From Zygaena filipendulae (Eukaryota > Arthropoda > Insecta > Lepidoptera > Zygaenidae): 64,000 nucleotides of DNA. The stretch covers positions 10,210,501-10,274,500 of the forward strand of contig OU015659.1 of the NCBI GenBank assembly GCA_907165275.2. The letters are read 5' to 3'. The position numbers and the translations under genes were made by a program. Each line of letters starts with the position of its first letter. The stretch's first letter is position 1. Below, one piece after another: positions 46,601 through 52,600 of this stretch. The notes under the pieces were generated by a model that was given only the letters and a program-made list of their open reading frames with translations, was not told where the DNA came from and searched no databases.

Positions 46601-49600
46601 ATTTTACTTATACGTTATAGATAAAGACTCACATATACAAAGTAGGTAGATATCTGTAATATATTTTAGTGTGGGTACATTTTTACTTTGTTGATTTAAT
46701 AAAGTAAATTATGTGGGTAGTTAAGGATTGTGTGTGTGACATGACCTACTTACTTGTCAATTAGCTACCTAGCTAAATACATCTCTTAAAATGACTCCTG
46801 AGTTTTAATTGATATTTCAAACTTATTACTGAGAAAACAAATTCTAACTACCTATTTGATATTATAGTTGTTCTCTTTCACGAAGTGCGCTCTGCCCCGG
46901 ATGTAGTAGTGACGTGTACCGATGAGCGTATTAGTGTGTGTGAACATCATTGCAATAGAAACTGAGCGCTCCCAAAGTTACGCACACTAGAACACTGTGT
47001 GTTCGCACATCTCAACACAATCATAGCCAAACGGACTTGGTGAAATAGAACAACTATAACTAGCATAATAAGCGCAACTTAAAACTAAAGTAAAAAACTT
47101 ATTTGTAGTAGTGAGTTTATCAGTGAGTTTAGTACGTGCCTGGCGAGGCCGTAGCATTTGAGCGCCACCCAGACGATGGGGAATATGATCTGCAGCAGCG
47201 GCAGCGTGGCGGCGACCGTCTGCAGCAGGTACGCCTCGGTCCAGTGCGCCATGGACGGCAGGCGGTACACCTTGCGCACCACGCTCGCCACCACCACCAG
47301 CACCATCACCACCGGCAGCGCGACGCCCTCCATTATTTTCACTGTACACTGAAAAGATAAAAAAATACGTGCCCGATATTTTTTATTATGAATGACAACG
47401 ACAAAAAACTAAAATTATGTCAACCTGCCTATTTATTACATAATATGGTCAGTCTGCGTGTCTACTATCTAATATCTGAATCTCGGAAACGGCTCCAACG
47501 ATTTCATGAAATTTAGTATGCAGAGGGGTTTCGGGGGCGATTAATCGATCCAGCTAGGTTTCATTTTTAAAAGATGTCGTTTTATCCATGTTTTCAAGCA
47601 TGAAAAATCACTGTTTGCTACTGCTTTTCTACTTAACAAGAGATGGCGCTACGAGCGAAGCTCGATCGCCCAGATATTGTGTCATTAAGTCATTAAGTAA
47701 TTAAGCATGTAATGTGATACAAATACTATACCTATCAGTTGTCTGGTTCTATAGTAGTAGTCTGCTTAGTTTGGGACCAGATGGTGCTGTGTCCAAGAGT
47801 TATTTTCACCATTAAGAAAAATAAAAACGGCTAACACATTATCTTTCTAAGGGCGGGCGCCCACGAGCAACTTTTGTCTTCGCAACTAATTTGTCTTTCA
47901 CATCAAGTCTACGGGTTAGTATGAAAGTGCGTCAAAAGTCTCCTGACTGTCGCGTCGCTACATGTGCGCACTTTCATACTAACCCGTAGACTTGATGTGA
48001 AAGACAAATTAGTTGCGAAGACAAAAGTTGCTCGTGGGCGCCCGCCCTAATATCATTCGAGCTACCCTTAACAGTAATGTATTATTTGAGGTTACTCACC
48101 AAATATCTTTGTTTCTCGAACACCGTCACTGGCCTATTGGTCGCTCGTTCCAGTGCCAGTTTGAGGTTCTTGAGGTAAGGTGTCTCGCACATCTTGTACG
48201 CTTTGTTCTGGTGCGGTGTCCGAATGCGGGGAGCGTTGAAATTCTCTTTGTACTGTAGCAGAAGTAAGTAATAGTTTATTTGTTACTATAAATATTGCCT
48301 CTCTTTATTATACTGAAACGTCGCGTGGTAAGAAGGTTCAGGGTAACTTAAAGTGCTAAGGAGAGGGCTATGCTCGGAGTTTCGTTGTGGGATCGAATAA
48401 GAAATGATGAAGGCAGGCGAACTAAGGTTGCCGACATAGCCTTCAAATGGCAGTGGGCAAAGCACATCACTCAAAGAATTGATGACTGATGGAGCAGGAA
48501 AGTTCTCGAGTGGCGGCTAAGAACTTACAAGGCGCTACAAGATCAGCTCAGTAATTAAAAAACAGCGCATTCAAACAAACAGACAAACAACAATTTTATC
48601 AAATGGAAAACAAACAAAATATAGGTATATTATCCTACCGGTTCAGTAAATACCGAAACCAATCATCATGCATAAATACATAGACAACAATAATGTTTGC
48701 CATGTACATAAATACCTTGTGATTTGTAAGCTAGTGTTTTTTTCTGTTGGCTGAATAAATGAATAAATAAAATAAAATACTAAGGTTTTCCTATAGGGTA
48801 CTTTTTATTTCGGAATTTCCGGGGTAGAATTAAATCTTTTACTTTTTTATATTTAAATATTTGTCCGACATCAATGAATCCGTAAAAAAACCGAAAGTAT
48901 TTTTTTTAACGAACCTGACAGACGGGTTGAAAAGTCTGCCCGGAAAATAATTCTGGATCGTCTTTCTGCAGACCGCGACAGTGTCCGGGCACCTCTTGGC
49001 CCGGACGCAGGACGATCACATCGCCCTCCACGAGCAACGACCACGGCAGGTTCACTATTGTTGCTGTCACACACAAATCACACATTTATTTATTTAAAAA
49101 TAAATTAGTGTAAATTCTGTTAAGTCGAATCAATGCAAAAGAATGTTGTTATGGGGAGAAAAACGTCATTTGAGCAGAGTAGAAGACTGAAAAAAAAAAT
49201 TCATGCAAGTACCCTATTAGCGCACTAATTTACGCGTTAACACGCAGGTGGAGCAGTAGCATAACGTATATTTTGATATATAAATACAGCATGTAATTCT
49301 TCGTCCGTCATTTGTGTGCACGGTGAACATCTATGCTAATATTATAAACAGCAAAAGTTTGTGAGTTTGTGACGTAGGGGGTTATCTCTGGATCTACTGA
49401 ACCGATTTTGAAAATTCTTTCACTTATAGGAAGCTAGAGTGATCCTAAGTGCCATAGGGTACTTTTTATCCCGGTATTCCCGCGGGAACTCCAGAGTTTG
49501 GAAGTTCGTGTTTATGAGATTGTAGGGGGTAATCTACTGAAACCGATTTTAAAAATTCTTTCACTTATAAGAAGTTACAGTGATCCTGAGTGACATAAGG

Positions 49601-52600
49601 TACTTTTTTTCTGGAATCCCCGCGGGAACTCTGAAGATTGTGAGTTTGTGAGGTTGTAGGGAATGTCTGATCTACTGACCCGTTTTTGAAAATTCTTTCA
49701 CTTATAGGAAGCTAGTGATCTTGAGTGACATAGGGTATTTTATATCCCGGAATTCCCGTGGAAACTCCGGAGATTGTGTGTTTGTGAGGTTGTAGGGGTT
49801 ATCTCTGGATCTACTAAACCGATTTTGAACACTATTTCACTTATACGAAGCTACAGTGATCCTGAGTAACGTAAGGTACTTTTTATCAAAGAATTCCCGC
49901 GGGAACTCCGAATTTCCCGAGGGTAAAACCACGGGGAACAGATATCTCTGGACCTACTGAACCGATTTAAAAAATTCTTTCACTTATAGGAAGCTACACT
50001 GATCCTGAGTGTCATAGGGTACTTTTTATCCCGGAATTCCCGCGGGAACTCTAAAATAACTGCGGGTGAAACCGCGCGGGTCAGCTAGTCTAATATAATA
50101 AATCACGTGTCACGTTGTTTGTCCGCGATGGACTCCGAAACTACTGAACGGATTTTGATAAAATTTTGTAAACATTCATAAAATGGTCCAACTTGAAAGA
50201 TAGGATAGTTTTTATGCCGAAATTCCTGCGGGAATTCCGAAATTACCGCAGGAACTCCGAAATTACCGCGGATGAAATCGCGGGGGACAGCTAGTCTAAT
50301 ATATATAAATCACGTGTCACGTTGTTTGTCCGCGATGGACTCCGAAACTACTGAATCGATCGTGATGAAATTTGGTCACTATGTTGTATTTGGCCCAACT
50401 TAAAAGATAGGATAGTTTTTATCCCGGAATTCCCGCGGGAACTCCGAAATTATTGCGGGAACAGCGAACCACCGTAAACTACTGAGAGGGGTACAAAAAT
50501 GGACATAGAGTACTTTTTCCCGGAATTCCCGCGGGAACTCCGAAATTACCGCGGATGAAATCGCGCGGGACAGCTAGTCTAATATATATAAATCACGTGT
50601 CACGTTGTTTGTCCGCGATGGACTCCGAAACTACTGAACGGATTTTGATAAAATTTTGCAACTTTTAACTCCAACTTAAAAGATAGGATAGTTTTTATCC
50701 CGGAATTCCCTCGGGAACTGAAGGACATAGAGTACTTTTTTCCCGCAACCTCCGCGGGAACTCCGAAATTACCGCGGATGAAATCGCGGAGGACAGCTAG
50801 TTAATATATATTATAGCTCCGCGTGTTGCGGGCTTAAGTCGAGAAGAGGCGGGGACAGGAGTAAGCAGAGTGGAGCCGGAGCGGCACCGCTCGCTGTTGT
50901 TTGCTCTGTGGTACGTAGTGATGGGAAAACCTACTTTTTAGTCGCCGCTGCGACACCGCCATGCCTGTGTGGTCGCCACTACAGCAAAATGGCTTGCGGA
51001 GCGGCGCCGCATCGCACCGTGTGGGTTGACCCTAATTAACACTATTGCAAACTGCAACGTAAACCGCTCGTCGTTTCGCCATGTAGTTACGATTTTTTCA
51101 TCATTTCATTAAGGCATATTTAAAAAAAACTTAGATGGTCAGACACTTTTGACGTGCATATTATACAATACCTACCATCCCTGTAAGTCCATTGCAGAGT
51201 GACGCAGGGCGAGTATGGAGCACATAAGTGAGGATAGTGCACTTCACCCCATTTCGCCTTTTCTATAGCTTCATCTAAGGTCTCTAAAATGAAATAAATT
51301 GCATCAGTTAAAATTAAAAAAAAAATAGTTATAGGGCGTTTTTAATCTCTTAAAATCTGCAGTACCTAATTGTACCTACTACCTACCTAATTATTTTATT
51401 AGCTCCTAAATAAGCTTTGGTATTTTGCTTTATGTTTGAAGATTTGTGAGAAGTTGTATGTAAGGCCTTAGTATCTTTAATTGGTTTACACTGAATATTA
51501 AATAAATAAATAATTTATTACCCAATGATATTATGTCATTGATAATTACCTATGTTTACAATAAAACAACTTGAATACTTGCAGATCCAATAGGGCAAAA
51601 ACATGCTGGACTAACGTAATTTTACACCACTGTACACATATATATTGTAACCATGTTTAAAGCAAATAAAGGAATGAAAAAAAAATAGTTTGAATAGATC
51701 TTTTGTCATTTTGTGGTTCAGTTTTTGAATTCAGTGAATATAAATCGAAAGATTCCTGCAGGTACTGCCATACTACACAACAGCATTGTTGGTCTAGTGG
51801 TTAGCAAATCCAACTGCTATGCCAAGTGTCAAAGGTTTGATTCCCATATCAGGGTAAAACAAATATTTTGAGATACTGCAAAACCCCAATTCTAGTCAGT
51901 TCAATTTGCATGATAAACAAAATAGAATTAAACAGAAATGTTATAAGATTGTTTGTGATATTTAAAGTTTCTGCATTATTTTCTTTTGAATGCCTTCAAT
52001 ATACAAAGTTCAAGATCTAGTTAGTTGTATGTGGAGACTATAGAATTTGACTCACCAAGTACTTTTTTAATTCTATGAGGTATTTCATTCCTGTATAAAT
52101 ATTCCTCATTGTATGCAATAAGAAAATTGATAATCAATACTAATAATAAGAAAAAAGCTTGCCAAAGCAAGTATGAATGAGCATACACAGATTCACCCAG
52201 AAAATATGTAAGTATTAAACAAACAATGTAGATCAGTGTGACTGTGTAAGCTACACCAGACAGGAGTACTTTTTCAGATGAAAATGATATAATATTTCGT
52301 AATAAATCAATTCTGAAACAAAAAACTGTATTAGATTCATCAGATCTAAAAAACTGATATTTGAAACTTTGATTCTCATTAAAAAATGAGACCATTACAA
52401 AAAAGGGATTCTTTGACATTAAAGTTTTGTTAAAGCTGACTTTTACTGTTACACCTGCGTGTAATTCAAGGTGTCCTCTGGAACTATTTGATGTTGATTT
52501 AAAAGTAACCTTTTGTTAGGGTATACACTACATACCAAAACCCATCCAATAGTATTTGCAAGAAACATGATATTTAATAGCATAAAATTCACTCTTAAAA

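Larger units (their letters stand above)
40805..47348 (-). other. TMEM94: TMEM94 exons 6-10: second membrane pair, phosphorylation-like motif, start of N domain
   Basis: Exon 6 (262-330) carries two membrane helices (VALPVVMVLVVVASVV and LLQIIFPIVWVAL). It appears to use a GC donor (CCAG then GCACGT). Exon 7 (331-404) ends in HVLGSLS. Exon 8 (405-470) opens with ALCCVDKKGILSWPNP, where Asp410 sits at the P-type phosphorylation position, followed by a variable Ser/Asp-rich linker. Exon 9 (471-531) has VQFDDQRW and LKPLGLAALLNTC. Exon 10 (532-573) has CELAKQIGFTDGAAD. The last two correspond to the nucleotide-binding region in the family. Confidence 0.92.

Noticed and set aside
49389..50088. 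CRISPR-like regularly spaced repeat
   Set aside because: Units are ~140 bp, contiguous and degenerate, in a eukaryotic intron; it is a Helitron minisatellite.
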